DNA of 26,830 bases from a virus (IMGVR_UViG_3300033816_000303:1-26830), one strand, 5' to 3'; positions 1-6,252 are shown, counted from the first letter of the stretch. Notes: generated by a model not told the origin, from the letters alone. Made by a program: numbers and translations.

Positions 1-639
1 GTAGTCGGGGGCAATGTCAATACCCAATCGCTGTACCTCCGCACACATTTCACCGACCACTGATTCAGGTAGCACCATTGCAAGTGCGGGCGGTGCTGAT
101 TTCGGTTCCGCTTTTACCTGTGACTTTTTCGCTTTCTCATTGATGAACAGGTCGGGGTCAAATGAGACATATCGAAGTGATGCTACACTCGATGGGGCTG
201 GGTCAACAACTATCCCGAACCGCTTAAAATAGTAGTCCTGAATCCACCTGAATGATTCCTTGTGCTTATCGGGGTTGATCCGCACAAGTACGACAAGGCC
301 GCGCCCCGATGCAGACCCGAATAAGGCGTATGTGTATGGATCCTCATTCAGTTCGGTTCGATCGGTATATCCGTCAATGTCAATCGAAATGAATCCGCTG
401 TGCTCAAGCATCAGTTCAGCCTTGCGCTCTCGAAAGGTGCCGCTCACGGTCACGCTTGGAAGGTTGCGCTTCATGCCATCGCGCACCTTTTTATCCTCAA
501 CCTTTCTTATCGCCTCAATCTGATCCTTCCATTTTCCGAAACGAACGGCACTCAGGAAGTCGGAAATGGTTGTCTGCTCATCGGCAATGTGCGGCCTGTC
601 CTTTTCGGGCAATCGCTTGAATAGGCTAATGTTGGCCAT
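1..639 (-). CDS. Primase-like protein, BT4734/VirE N-terminal domain (partial, C-terminus outside window)
   Basis: An uninterrupted minus-strand frame of about 213 codons runs off the left edge, so only the N-terminal part is present. It resembles the BT4734-like/VirE N-terminal domain that precedes primase or helicase modules in Bacteroidota mobile elements and phages. Supporting stretches are ISIDIDGY, then LFGSASGRGLVVLVRI, then SSVASLRYVSFDPDLFIN. The acidic ISIDIDG strand and the RYVSFDPD strand resemble the acidic positions of archaeo-eukaryotic primase folds. Its likely role is priming or DNA replication, which fits the nearby SSB-like protein and exonuclease. I chose the ATG at 639 (MANISLFKRL) because the family starts with a similar short strand. 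In-frame ATGs at 648 and 690 are alternatives, and an in-frame TAA lies just above 690. It follows a promoter and dyad at 751-784. Confidence 0.8.
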   Translation of the reverse strand, partial: MANISLFKRLPEKDRPHIADEQTTISDFLSAVRFGKWKDQIEAIRKVEDKKVRDGMKRNLPSVTVSGTFRERKAELMLEHSGFISIDIDGYTDRTELNEDPYTYALFGSASGRGLVVLVRINPDKHKESFRWIQDYYFKRFGIVVDPAPSSVASLRYVSFDPDLFINEKAKKSQVKAEPKSAPPALAMVLPESVVGEMCAEVQRLGIDIAPDY

Positions 640-720
640 GAAAAGCATAAGGGGGCCGCGTGACAAGCGCGGAAACAGGCCTGCCACCATGAGCGCAGCA
701 CCTATTTACTTCCCCCTGTA

Positions 721-784
721 TTAAGTTGTTCCTGTGGGTTTCATGGATTTAAGGTCGGTTTGTCACTCCGACCTTGCAAATATA
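721..784 (-). promoter_or_regulatory. Host-type promoter with +1 dyad upstream of the primase gene
   Basis: Positions 784-777 on the minus strand read TATATTTG, a perfect match to the Bacteroidota -7 box TAnnTTTG. No good TTG -33 element is seen at the usual distance. Starting 2 nt downstream is a perfect 8-bp inverted repeat, AAGGTCGG (775-768) and CCGACCTT (758-751), with a 9-nt loop. The predicted transcription start falls at or inside the first arm, so the dyad could be an operator or a hairpin at the very 5' end of the mRNA. A 7-codon ORF (MKPTGTT, 744-721) follows. It may be spurious or a leader peptide. The leader to the primase ATG at 639 would be about 130 nt. Confidence 0.65.
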
Positions 785-792
785 CTAAATTC

Positions 793-1095
793 TCAGTTGC
801 CGCGCATCGTCATCATCCTGAAATGACACGTCTCGCCATGCAGGGTCGCGTAGTACCCGCTCGGCTTGTTGTCAATCGGTTTGATGGTGCGTTTTCCATT
901 GTGCTGCCCACGGTACGCGCGTATCAGTTCCCTTGTCGCGCGTTCGCTTGTGAACGTCTCAGGGTGTTCATTGAACAGGTGCCGCGCGAGTGTGCATGTC
1001 GGCCATGTGTTGTAGTCGGGGTCTGACAGGTATCGGCAGACGGTATGGCCTTTGGGGGTGCGCTTGCTCATATGGTTCAAAAATGAATGATTCAT
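793..1095 (-). CDS. Small protein with HTH-like N-terminal region
   Basis: This 100-residue basic protein has the segment TVCRYLSDPDYNTWPTCTLA followed by an ARHLFNEHPETF and RATRELIRAYRG pair of helices. I recognise this as similar to the N-terminal helix-turn-helix-like region of longer Bacteroidota phage proteins that carry a nuclease or phosphoesterase domain further on. Here only about 40 residues follow, so the catalytic part is absent. The ATG at 1095 lies 3 nt after the stop of the SSB-like gene. A second ATG at 1071 (MSKRTPKGHT) is a plausible alternative start. It is the last gene before the promoter and dyad region at 751-784, so a regulatory role is possible but is an inference from position. 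The exact function is unknown. Confidence 0.7.
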   Translation of the reverse strand: MNHSFLNHMSKRTPKGHTVCRYLSDPDYNTWPTCTLARHLFNEHPETFTSERATRELIRAYRGQHNGKRTIKPIDNKPSGYYATLHGETCHFRMMTMRGN

Positions 1096-1098
1096 CGG

Positions 1099-1440
1099 TC
1101 AGAACGGCAAAGAATCGCCATCGGGACTGATCGGCTCAGGGGTGTTCGATGCGGGAATGTTGGCGGGCGGCTGCATCCGTTCAGCAACGGTAACCTTCCA
1201 CCCCGTGATCGAAGGGAAGTACCGCCCATTGTATTCGCGGCCTCCGATGTTCACCTCAACAGTCACACGTTGGCCGACCGTGACCTGATCCAATAAGGCG
1301 CACTTGTCTTTTTTGAACTCGATCGGGCAGAGGTTGTCGTACTTATCGGCTGTTTCGACCACAAGCAAACGCTTCTGAAACCCGTTCGATCCGATCGATT
1401 CTGTTTGTCCAACGTATCGGACGGTTCCTTCAATCTGCAT
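1099..1440 (-). CDS. DUF3127-like single-stranded DNA-binding protein
   Basis: This is a 113-residue protein with an OB-fold-like N-terminal half (EGTVRYVGQTESIGSNGFQK, then RLLVVETADKYDNLCPIEFK). That pattern matches the DUF3127 family, which is largely restricted to Bacteroidota and thought to be SSB-like. The C-terminus is a flexible proline-rich linker ending in DGDSLPF. This resembles the acidic, phenylalanine-ending tail through which bacterial SSBs recruit repair and replication proteins. It overlaps the preceding gene by 11 bp and is followed 3 nt later by the HTH-like gene, so it sits inside an operon. The likely role is coating single-stranded DNA during phage replication and recombination, together with the primase and the YqaJ-type exonuclease. 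Confidence 0.8.
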   Translation of the reverse strand: MQIEGTVRYVGQTESIGSNGFQKRLLVVETADKYDNLCPIEFKKDKCALLDQVTVGQRVTVEVNIGGREYNGRYFPSITGWKVTVAERMQPPANIPASNTPEPISPDGDSLPF

Positions 1441-1693
1441 CCTGTTCGCTCTTTTCAGCCCCTTTCGGCCTACGTATTCTCAGCAGGGCGTTCTCACATT
1501 GCGCCATTGCAATAGGTAGGTTCGCAGCCTTCTCAACTTCGCCAACAGGTATCCACCGATGCGGCCCCGTTTGCTTCCATATCTGCCAGTCGAACCCTTC
1601 GCCCGTTGGCTTGATACGGGCATCGTGATTGACGTTGCGAATAGGTTTGCGCAGGCGATGTTCACCCCTCGCGTTTCTCCAGTTTGTTTCCAT
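1430..1693 (-). CDS. Hypothetical basic protein in replication operon
   Basis: This 87-residue protein was not recognised. It is rich in arginine and lysine at the N-terminus (METNWRNARGEHRLRKPIRN) and has a WQIWKQTGPHRWIPVGEVEK core that looks like a small beta-hairpin region. It starts at an ATG at 1693, 37 bp after the previous gene, and its 3' end overlaps the SSB-like gene by 11 bp. That overlap supports translation and coupling. A TTTTG stretch 4 nt before the ATG resembles a -7 box, but no matching upstream element is present, so I do not call a promoter. A DNA-related role is suggested only by its neighbours. Confidence 0.65.
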   Translation of the reverse strand: METNWRNARGEHRLRKPIRNVNHDARIKPTGEGFDWQIWKQTGPHRWIPVGEVEKAANLPIAMAQCENALLRIRRPKGAEKSEQDAD

Positions 1694-1730
1694 GCGTCAA
1701 AAGTGGTAATTTATTTTGTGGGTTGTGGGT

Positions 1731-2318
1731 TCATGGTTGCGTAGTTGTTTCGGTTGCCAGCTCCCCCTTCCTTCTATCCTTTGCCTCCGCAACGCCATCA
1801 GCGGTCTTTACCGCGCCCGATAGACCCGCCCACACTTTGCCAAGCGCGTCAATGTTTTCAGCCTGTGCGATTGCGGCAAGTGCGGGTGCGGTGTCAATCT
1901 GCGCGGGTGCGGCAACGGTCAGCGGTTTGACGGTGAACGGCTTGCGGCTTGTTTTGGAGGCTGTCAGCGCGATCGTTTTCGGCCCGTCAATGTGGCTAAG
2001 ATGCGATATTCGTATACCACCAACCGCAATGCCTCCGAACATGACAGCGGGATCAAGGTGGAGTGTAATTGATCGGCCAACGTATTCGCCACCGTTCGCG
2101 CCCCAAATTGCGACAAGTAGCCGCCTCATTGATTTGCAAGGTTTGTAAGGTTTCCCGTTGTCGCCTTCGTAATGAATAGCGACAGGTTGTTGCGGGTCTG
2201 CCGACCCCTTGACCGCGACCACCTTAATAGTGATCGGGCCTGTGATCAGATCGTCCGCGTTCAGTTGGTCGCTTTTCGGGACAATTGTAGGCGATAGGTC
2301 GATTGATTCGTGGGTCAT
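1731..2318 (-). CDS. Conserved phage protein, candidate ssDNA-binding or annealing partner of the exonuclease
   Basis: This 195-residue protein has a conserved-looking central block: DDLITGPITIKVVAVKGS, AIHYEGDNGKPYKPCKSMRR, LHLDPAVMFGGIAVGGIRIS, HLSHID, then SRKPFTVKPL. Similar proteins are common in phages of several host groups near YqaJ-type nucleases, but I know no assigned function. The many short beta strands suggest an OB-like or other barrel fold in residues 15-135. The C-terminal 55 residues are alanine-rich and helical. It overlaps the upstream gene by 4 bp (ATGA). No RecT, Erf or Beta homologue is visible in the window, so this gene is the best candidate for the strand-annealing or ssDNA-handling partner of the exonuclease. 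That assignment is inference only. Confidence 0.75.
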   Translation of the reverse strand: MTHESIDLSPTIVPKSDQLNADDLITGPITIKVVAVKGSADPQQPVAIHYEGDNGKPYKPCKSMRRLLVAIWGANGGEYVGRSITLHLDPAVMFGGIAVGGIRISHLSHIDGPKTIALTASKTSRKPFTVKPLTVAAPAQIDTAPALAAIAQAENIDALGKVWAGLSGAVKTADGVAEAKDRRKGELATETTTQP

Positions 2319-2530
2319 GGGTGTATTGTATTAGAGAGAAAAACGCAGTTCCATTCGTTTAGTATGACTATTTCAGCCATCTCGTTTAGTAGTTCTTGAC
2401 TGAACGGGCAAGGTTCGTTAAACAGGTTTACAAGGTTGTCAATTGTGAAGTACTCGCGCACCTCTTTTGGTGCCCCGAACTGGTCTCCGTTATCGAATCC
2501 TGTTGCATCATTGATCTGTGAGCGTGTCAT
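2315..2530 (-). CDS. Small hypothetical protein, first gene after a host-type promoter
   Basis: This 71-residue acidic protein (MTRSQINDATGFDNGDQFGA...) has no recognised family. It has a predicted helical middle (VREYFTIDNLVNLF and FSQELLNEMAEIVIL). It starts 25 nt downstream of a near-perfect Bacteroidota promoter (2556-2587). The leader contains an A-rich stretch and AAGGGGAAATG, an unusually purine-rich ribosome-binding region for this genome. Its stop overlaps the start of the next gene by 4 bp, so the two are probably translationally coupled. It heads the unit containing the 195-residue protein and SSB-like genes. A role in early replication is possible from position only. Confidence 0.7.
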   Translation of the reverse strand: MTRSQINDATGFDNGDQFGAPKEVREYFTIDNLVNLFNEPCPFSQELLNEMAEIVILNEWNCVFLSNTIHP

Positions 2531-2555
2531 TTCCCCTTGCTTTTTAATTACCCCA

Positions 2556-2587
2556 CAAACATACTACAACCCGCGCAACTATGCAAA
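2556..2587 (-). promoter_or_regulatory. Bacteroidota housekeeping-type promoter (TTTG-N20-TATGTTTG)
   Basis: On the minus strand, TTTG at 2587-2584 is followed after exactly 20 nt by TATGTTTG at 2563-2556. This matches the Bacteroidota consensus of a TTG -33 element and a TAnnTTTG -7 element separated by about 19-21 nt. The region upstream is AT-rich (around 2585-2605). Transcription is predicted to begin near 2550, giving a leader of about 20 nt to the ATG at 2530. It should be read by the host primary sigma factor and drive the SSB and replication genes. It is the only site in the window matching both elements. Confidence 0.8.
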
Positions 2588-2636
2588 TTTATTTTGCTGT
2601 TTTGGCGTATGTGGTTGATTGTGAGGGAGAAAGAGT

Positions 2637-2882
2637 TTAGCCGCGAACGACACTCAAGGCGTTTATTAATTGGGTGGACAGTTCCATGTAAAACTTACCC
2701 TTATCAATATCTTGACCATTTGATTTCAAGGCAAGCTCTTTTATGTGTTCGTTCGCAAACCAAATTTCAGTCAATGAGTATTGCCTTTTATTGTTGGCAA
2801 TCTCATTCCAAAGATCGACCAACGATTGAAAGTCGTTCGTTGCGTCCGCGTCCTTAAGGATCTGTGTGATAGTCCTACTCAT
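2637..2882 (-). CDS. Small hypothetical helical protein
   Basis: This protein of about 81 residues starts MSRTITQILKDADATNDFQS. It appears almost wholly alpha-helical, with the blocks LVDLWNEIANNK, TEIWFANEHIKELALK and FYMELSTQLINALSVVRG. I chose the ATG at 2882 because it overlaps the exonuclease stop by 8 bp. A GTG at 2903 in the same frame would add seven residues and a much longer overlap. It follows the YqaJ-type exonuclease immediately and so may act with it, but no family was recognised. It is the last gene before the promoter at 2556-2587. Confidence 0.7.
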   Translation of the reverse strand: MSRTITQILKDADATNDFQSLVDLWNEIANNKRQYSLTEIWFANEHIKELALKSNGQDIDKGKFYMELSTQLINALSVVRG

Positions 2883-3561
2883 CACTCCCCTGAATTTCCC
2901 CACCCCCCAACGCCTCCATGTATTCGGAAACTGGCATCCCCGCTGACTTATCCTGATAGTCAGCGATCACCTTCTCAACATCGGCCTCGAATTTCTTAGC
3001 CGCCTGTTCGATCAGGGCGTGATAGGCGGGGTCTGCCTCTACGCGAACGACCTGCATCGGCATACCATTAGCGAACGAAATGAAGTCGCACCATTCGCGG
3101 CCCGTGACCCAGAGGCCAGTCTGAATTTGCGCGATATGTTCATTCGGAACCACCCCGCTCGCGATCCGTTCGACCTGAATCCTTGACTTGGCGGACTTGA
3201 TCTCAATGATGCCGTCACCGCCCACAAGACCATCGGGCGAATAACCCACAAGGAATCCCAAGCGGTCGTTCGTAACGAACCCACACTCCTTCACTGGGTA
3301 GTAGTGCAGCGCGTACAATTCACGCGCCCTCACCTCTTCCAATTGGCCGCGCATCATGTCGAAGGATTGGAATGTTTCATCGGTTCGGTTGTTGATCCGC
3401 TGTGCCGCAATCTCGTAAACGTGCGCCCTTACTTTGTCGTTGTCGGCCAACTTTCCCGTTGGCGTGATAAGCGTTTTGATGGCGGTCGTTGTCAGCACCC
3501 CGCGCCTGATAGCGTGCCATTCGGGGGTGCCTTGTTCGATGTCGAAGTGGTAGTGGGTCAT
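2875..3561 (-). CDS. YqaJ-type viral recombinase / lambda-exonuclease-like nuclease
   Basis: This 228-residue protein has the hallmarks of the PD-(D/E)XK YqaJ family, which degrades one strand of double-stranded DNA to feed homologous recombination. Visible motifs are EQGTPEWHAIRRGVLTTTAI near the N-terminus (residues 9-28), RGQLEE (71-76) carrying the first acidic residue, GYSPDG (106-111) with Asp110, and IEIKS (119-123) giving the E-x-K pair. QIQTGLWVTG (145-154) supplies the conserved Gln helix. The length is normal for the family. The start ATG at 3561 lies 7 nt after the -7-like box of array R1, so the mRNA is probably leaderless. The C-terminal 15 residues are Gly/Glu rich. Its expected annealing partner is not recognisable. 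Confidence 0.92.
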   Translation of the reverse strand: MTHYHFDIEQGTPEWHAIRRGVLTTTAIKTLITPTGKLADNDKVRAHVYEIAAQRINNRTDETFQSFDMMRGQLEEVRARELYALHYYPVKECGFVTNDRLGFLVGYSPDGLVGGDGIIEIKSAKSRIQVERIASGVVPNEHIAQIQTGLWVTGREWCDFISFANGMPMQVVRVEADPAYHALIEQAAKKFEADVEKVIADYQDKSAGMPVSEYMEALGGGEIQGSDE

Positions 3562-3568
3562 TGTTTGG

Positions 3569-3636
3569 CAAAGTTGTTTCGCGAACCGTGCCGCGACATT
3601 GAAATTGAATTAAAAGAGTATTGAAACGGGGTTAAA
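3569..3636 (-). promoter_or_regulatory. Array R1: four 11-bp phased hexamers plus -7-like box
   Basis: On the minus strand, hexamers begin at 3636 (TTTAAC), 3625 (TTCAAT), 3614 (TTTAAT) and 3603 (TTCAAT), each exactly 11 bp apart. The last begins 35 nt before the end of CAACTTTG (3576-3569), a degenerate Bacteroidota -7 box. The ATG of the exonuclease follows after 7 nt. The first unit overlaps the stop codon of the upstream 55-residue gene. Three other intergenic regions share this layout and spacing, which argues strongly for a common promoter class. Confidence 0.8.
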
Positions 3637-3799
3637 CTTTAGCCCTCAGTTCCTTATTATCCCCCTCGACCTTTTCCTCATCGATGAGCGCGATAATAGA
3701 CTTCCATTGCAGCCTGGGCACATGTCGCTTGAGCCTCAGATACGGCATCGGGCCTATCCTTTGCAGCGTTTCGAGGGCCGTTTTCTGTAGCGGTGTCAT
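3632..3799 (-). CDS. 55-residue winged-helix-like small protein
   Basis: This small ORF begins MTPLQKTALETLQRIGPMPY and ends EEKVEGDNKELRAKV. Its ATG overlaps the TGA of the upstream gene by 4 bp (ATGA), the same coupling used throughout this cluster, and its stop lies in the first unit of array R1. The pattern is helix (LQKTALETLQRIG), helix (YLRLKRHV), helix (LQWKSIIALIDEE), then a charged hairpin. This is typical of a minimal winged-helix DNA-binding domain. No family was recognised. A DNA-binding or regulatory role is inferred from predicted fold and from adjacency to the array. Confidence 0.65.
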   Translation of the reverse strand: MTPLQKTALETLQRIGPMPYLRLKRHVPRLQWKSIIALIDEEKVEGDNKELRAKV

Positions 3800-4014
3800 T
3801 GTATCTCCAGTTCGCTTGTAATGTTCTCAAGACCGAAAAGTATGTCGAACTCGCGCGTAACGTCTCTGTTACCGATCTTGACGGTGGTAATCGCTGCTGT
3901 TGACGGATCATCGCCACCCGCGTCAGTTGTGCCACGGTAGCGCGATATGACAGCGTTCACCTCTTTGGTGGTGCTGATGCCGTCAGGGGATGATATTTCG
4001 ATTGTTAGTGTCAT
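3796..4014 (-). CDS. Small hypothetical beta-rich protein
   Basis: This 72-residue protein begins MTLTIEISSPDGISTTKEVN. It has alternating strand-like segments (LTIEISSPDG, KEVNAVISRYRG, ITTVKIGNRDVTREFDILFG) and no membrane segment or cysteine. No family was recognised. It starts 12 nt after the upstream gene, and its stop overlaps the 55-residue gene by 4 bp. It belongs to the unit downstream of array R2 and is probably expressed with its neighbours. Confidence 0.65.
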   Translation of the reverse strand: MTLTIEISSPDGISTTKEVNAVISRYRGTTDAGGDDPSTAAITTVKIGNRDVTREFDILFGLENITSELEIQ

Positions 4015-4026
4015 GCGTTCGTGTTG

Positions 4027-4329
4027 TTACGCCTCCGATTCTGACCACCTTACTTCCATGACCCGCACTGCGCCCTCGACCTGAATGGTGTAGTTGTCGG
4101 CTATTCTGATGAACGTGCGATATGCGGGCGTTATCTGATCGGGTGCCTCGTGCCCCACGCCCAACGCTCGGCATATTTCGCCAAGTGCGGTGTCCGTTGT
4201 TGTGATCGTACGCAGGCACCTTTCGCCATTCGGCACGTTGTAGCCCGCATAGTGAATGATGCGCTCGGCAACGTCACGCCCTTCGGCTGTGGCGTATATG
4301 CCTGATCGGAGTTTGTCGGTGGTGGTCAT
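4027..4329 (-). CDS. Hypothetical protein in small-gene cluster
   Basis: This 100-residue protein begins MTTTDKLRSGIYATAEGRDV. The sequence suggests a helical N-terminal half (EGRDVAERIIHYAG, TALGEICRALGVG) and a beta-rich C-terminal third (TFIRIADNYTIQVEGAVRVM EVRW, split here for length). No family was recognised. It begins 3 nt downstream of the preceding stop codon and is followed after 12 nt by the next gene. Codon use and base composition match the rest of the phage, so it looks like a resident gene rather than a recent acquisition. Confidence 0.65.
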   Translation of the reverse strand: MTTTDKLRSGIYATAEGRDVAERIIHYAGYNVPNGERCLRTITTTDTALGEICRALGVGHEAPDQITPAYRTFIRIADNYTIQVEGAVRVMEVRWSESEA

Positions 4330-4332
4330 GGG

Positions 4333-4578
4333 TTAGGCGGGTATCACTTTTGCTACAACGTCTTTTGAACCCGTGTAGCTAACATCGTGAAGGTATTTTG
4401 ATGGTATGCTTGTAAACGCACCATTTTCATCCTTAACAATGTATCTGGTTCGCTCATAGGTCGCCACCCATTCAAGTGACGCTTTTGCCGCCCCTGCAAT
4501 TGTTTTGAATTGCCCAGTCACTGGCGATGCGATCATCGAAAATGAGGCGGAGCTTGGTTTTGCCTTAAACGTTTTCAT
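4333..4578 (-). CDS. Hypothetical protein, first gene after array R2
   Basis: This 81-residue basic protein begins MKTFKAKPSSASFSMIASPV. It contains TGQFKTIAGAAKASLEWVAT followed by RTRYIVKDENGAFTSIPSKY, which looks like a short helix-plus-beta-hairpin region able to contact nucleic acid. No family was recognised. The ATG at 4578 lies 25 nt after the -7-like box of array R2, so it would be the first gene of that transcript. It is followed by 4027-4329 after 3 nt. Confidence 0.65.
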   Translation of the reverse strand: MKTFKAKPSSASFSMIASPVTGQFKTIAGAAKASLEWVATYERTRYIVKDENGAFTSIPSKYLHDVSYTGSKDVVAKVIPA

Positions 4579-4603
4579 GTTTTCTGTCGTTTGGTTACGG
4601 GGT

Positions 4604-4660
4604 CAAATATCCCCCGCCAAAACAGGCGCGACATTAAAACGGAATGAAAATGTGATTAAA
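4604..4660 (-). promoter_or_regulatory. Array R2: three 11-bp phased hexamers plus -7-like box
   Basis: On the minus strand, hexamers begin at 4660 (TTTAAT), 4649 (TTTCAT) and 4638 (TTTAAT), 11 bp apart. The last begins 35 nt before the end of GATATTTG (4611-4604). The next ATG (4578) follows after 25 nt, so unlike the other arrays this one leaves room for a leader. The array fills most of the gap between genes ending at 4670 and starting at 4578. Confidence 0.8.
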
Positions 4661-4669
4661 ATGCAGGGG

Positions 4670-4903
4670 CTACTTGCCCTCTAATATGGTCAGGCGGTTC
4701 TCCAATACCTCAATCTGCTTTGCCTGAGTGAGACACACACCTTCCAATATCTTGACCCGTGCGCGAAGTGTTGACCTGTTCTGAATAGCCTCGGTAATCA
4801 ATCTAAGCACCAATTCTGCACCGTTGAATATCAGTTGAAACGGTATCGGGTTGCCGTTTGACAGGTTCTCAGCGGCCTGTTTCTGAAGTGCGGTGTTGCT
4901 CAT
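4670..4903 (-). CDS. Small coiled-coil protein
   Basis: This 77-residue protein begins MSNTALQKQAAENLSNGNPI. The C-terminal half is a clear heptad pattern (LRARVKILEGVCLTQAKQIE, then VLENRLTILEG), predicting a dimeric coiled coil. A hydrophobic helix, IFNGAELVLRLITEAIQ, precedes it. I chose the ATG at 4903 because it overlaps the upstream stop by 4 bp (ATGA). An ATG at 4915 would add four residues. No family was recognised. It could be a multimerising regulatory or structural accessory protein. It is the last gene before array R2. Confidence 0.65.
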   Translation of the reverse strand: MSNTALQKQAAENLSNGNPIPFQLIFNGAELVLRLITEAIQNRSTLRARVKILEGVCLTQAKQIEVLENRLTILEGK

Positions 4904-5088
4904 TTCTCTTTCCAATTTTCGTCAATATCGTCAATATGGTATGCGTTCCACGTGTCGTCAGGGTAATCGACCACCACTGTTATGCCGTTGAAACCAGCAA
5001 CGACACACTCGTTGCCATTCGGATCAATCAGGTGTTTGCCTACGTGTAGGGTCATGCGCTCACGCTTTCCTGTGCGTTGATTGCTCAT
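4900..5088 (-). CDS. Small SH3/KOW-like hypothetical protein
   Basis: This 62-residue protein begins MSNQRTGKRERMTLHVGKHL. Residues 12-60 have the pattern of a small beta barrel (LHVGKHLIDPNGNECVVAGF, NGITVVVDYPDDTW, NAYHIDDID) like SH3 or KOW folds. No specific family was identified. Both its start and its stop overlap neighbouring genes by 4 bp, consistent with tight translational coupling. A second ATG (residue 12) is also possible as start. Function is unknown. Confidence 0.65.
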   Translation of the reverse strand: MSNQRTGKRERMTLHVGKHLIDPNGNECVVAGFNGITVVVDYPDDTWNAYHIDDIDENWKEK

Positions 5089-5378
5089 TTCTTCGTATTG
5101 TATTCGCGAACCTCTCCAGTATTCGGGTCGGTCACAATCGTGTTAAGGTGGTCGTGTTTCCCATCGTCAACCCAAATCATGTGACCAGGAGCAACATGAT
5201 AGTTGGGCAGGTCTTTCAATTCGTGGTTCATTTCCTTGAGTTTCTCAACTACGGCAATGTGGTACTTGAGCCAAATGCACAGATCAACCGCAAGCCGATC
5301 GACATTCTCAGGTGTTGCGACATTGATAAGCCGCTCGAACGAATCGATGCGGTATTCTTTTGGCTTCTTTTTGCTCAT
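5085..5378 (-). CDS. Hypothetical protein downstream of endolysin
   Basis: This 97-residue charged protein begins MSKKKPKEYRIDSFERLINV. It has a long helix around residues 25-55 (NVDRLAVDLCIWLKYHIAVV, EKLKEMNHEL) and a C-terminal beta region (GHMIWVDDGKHDHLNTIVTD, PNTGEVREY). Its ATG overlaps the endolysin stop by 4 bp and its stop overlaps the next gene by 4 bp. No family was recognised. Position links it to the lysis end of the operon, but nothing in the sequence indicates a lysis function: there is no signal peptide and no membrane helix. Confidence 0.65.
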   Translation of the reverse strand: MSKKKPKEYRIDSFERLINVATPENVDRLAVDLCIWLKYHIAVVEKLKEMNHELKDLPNYHVAPGHMIWVDDGKHDHLNTIVTDPNTGEVREYNTKK

Positions 5379-5821
5379 GGCTTAACAATCACGATCTTGT
5401 TGACGTTGTTCGGGCCTGTGTCCTTTGAGTCCATGTGGAGCCAGCCAAAGTAGGGGCCTGTACTGCGCGAAGTGTAGGCAATGTCCTCAACCCTTCTAAT
5501 TCCCATTGCGTATGCCTCAATGGGGTGCGATATGATCCACTCAAACACCTTGCGAGGCGTTACGCCTTTGGTCAGGAATTTCAGATCAAATGCGGCCCCC
5601 GTTTTGTGCATCGAGTACTTCGCGCCCGTTGCCGTATCCGACCGCCTCAATCCGCTTTCGGTGTAGCCACGCCCGTTGATAAGGATCGGGCCGAACTTGT
5701 CGCGCAGGGCATCGATGGCACGTAGCGCGTTCGGATCGAGCATGGCCCAACATTCGTCCTCTGTGTGGTTGGCAAGGAACCACGGGTCAACGAGTTCGGG
5801 AAGGGTGAAGTGTTTGGTCAT
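5375..5821 (-). CDS. Endolysin, peptidase M15-like (D-Ala-D-Ala carboxypeptidase fold)
   Basis: This 148-residue protein carries the zinc-peptidase signature SMHKTGAAFDL (residues 70-80), matching SxHxxGxAxD with His72 and Asp79. WLHMD (127-131) supplies the second histidine (His129). The upstream ILINGRGYTESGLRRS segment is the typical substrate-side arginine region. Its role is cleavage of peptide cross-links in host peptidoglycan at the end of infection. It has no signal peptide, so it should depend on the holin-like protein at 6542-6811 for release. Its ATG overlaps the previous stop by 4 bp. The length is normal for compact phage M15 enzymes. Confidence 0.9.
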   Translation of the reverse strand: MTKHFTLPELVDPWFLANHTEDECWAMLDPNALRAIDALRDKFGPILINGRGYTESGLRRSDTATGAKYSMHKTGAAFDLKFLTKGVTPRKVFEWIISHPIEAYAMGIRRVEDIAYTSRSTGPYFGWLHMDSKDTGPNNVNKIVIVKP

Positions 5822-6252
5822 CCTATCAGTCTAATCAGGTTCAACAGGTCGGTGTAGGTCTTGATGCCGTTAAATTCACAATCTTCTATCCACACCGAAA
5901 TCAAATCGTGGCGGATAATTACTTCAATCGTGTTGTGGGTGTAAACGAGACTGTTCGTTTTGTTTCCAAACCCATCCTCAATCAGTCTCCAAGGCACTAT
6001 ATGGTCGTGCATTAGATCAACATGCTGATGAATCTTGATCTCTTTTCTCAGTGCCATTTTAGGCTTGTGGTAGTCTAATCGCCCGAATATCAGCACCGAA
6101 CCGTCAACAATATAGGCCAAATCATAATTAAGTTCTACGAAACGGCTCGGCCTGTCTGGTAAGTTTGGATTAGCTGATATAATATCGGCCCACTCCGCCT
6201 CTGTTGTCGGCCTGCAATACGACTGCTCAAGCCTTTCCGTTGTTGATTTCAT
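5818..6252 (-). CDS. Hypothetical protein in lysis cluster
   Basis: This 144-residue protein begins MKSTTERLEQSYCRPTTEAE. It contains beta-rich segments (FVELNYDLAYIVDGSVLIFG, NSLVYTHNTIEVIIRHDLIS) and histidines within KIHQHVDLMHDHIVPW that could bind metal. No catalytic signature was recognised. It sits between the basic 59-residue protein and the endolysin and overlaps each by 4 bp. The local sequence is more AT-rich than the surrounding genes, which may indicate a more recent acquisition. Function is unknown. Confidence 0.65.
   Translation of the reverse strand: MKSTTERLEQSYCRPTTEAEWADIISANPNLPDRPSRFVELNYDLAYIVDGSVLIFGRLDYHKPKMALRKEIKIHQHVDLMHDHIVPWRLIEDGFGNKTNSLVYTHNTIEVIIRHDLISVWIEDCEFNGIKTYTDLLNLIRLIG

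Noticed and set aside
1698-1705. Possible promoter TTTTG just before the 87-residue gene
   Set aside because: No -33 element and no phased hexamer at the 35-nt distance; likely chance.
1684-2148. Plus-strand open frame of 154 codons opposite the 195-residue gene
   Set aside because: Antisense to a conserved-looking gene and without a plausible promoter or recognisable domain.
3678-3935. 85-codon minus-strand frame overlapping 3632-4014
   Set aside because: It conflicts with two genes joined by a 4-bp overlap (3796-4014 and 3632-3799) that look more protein-like.
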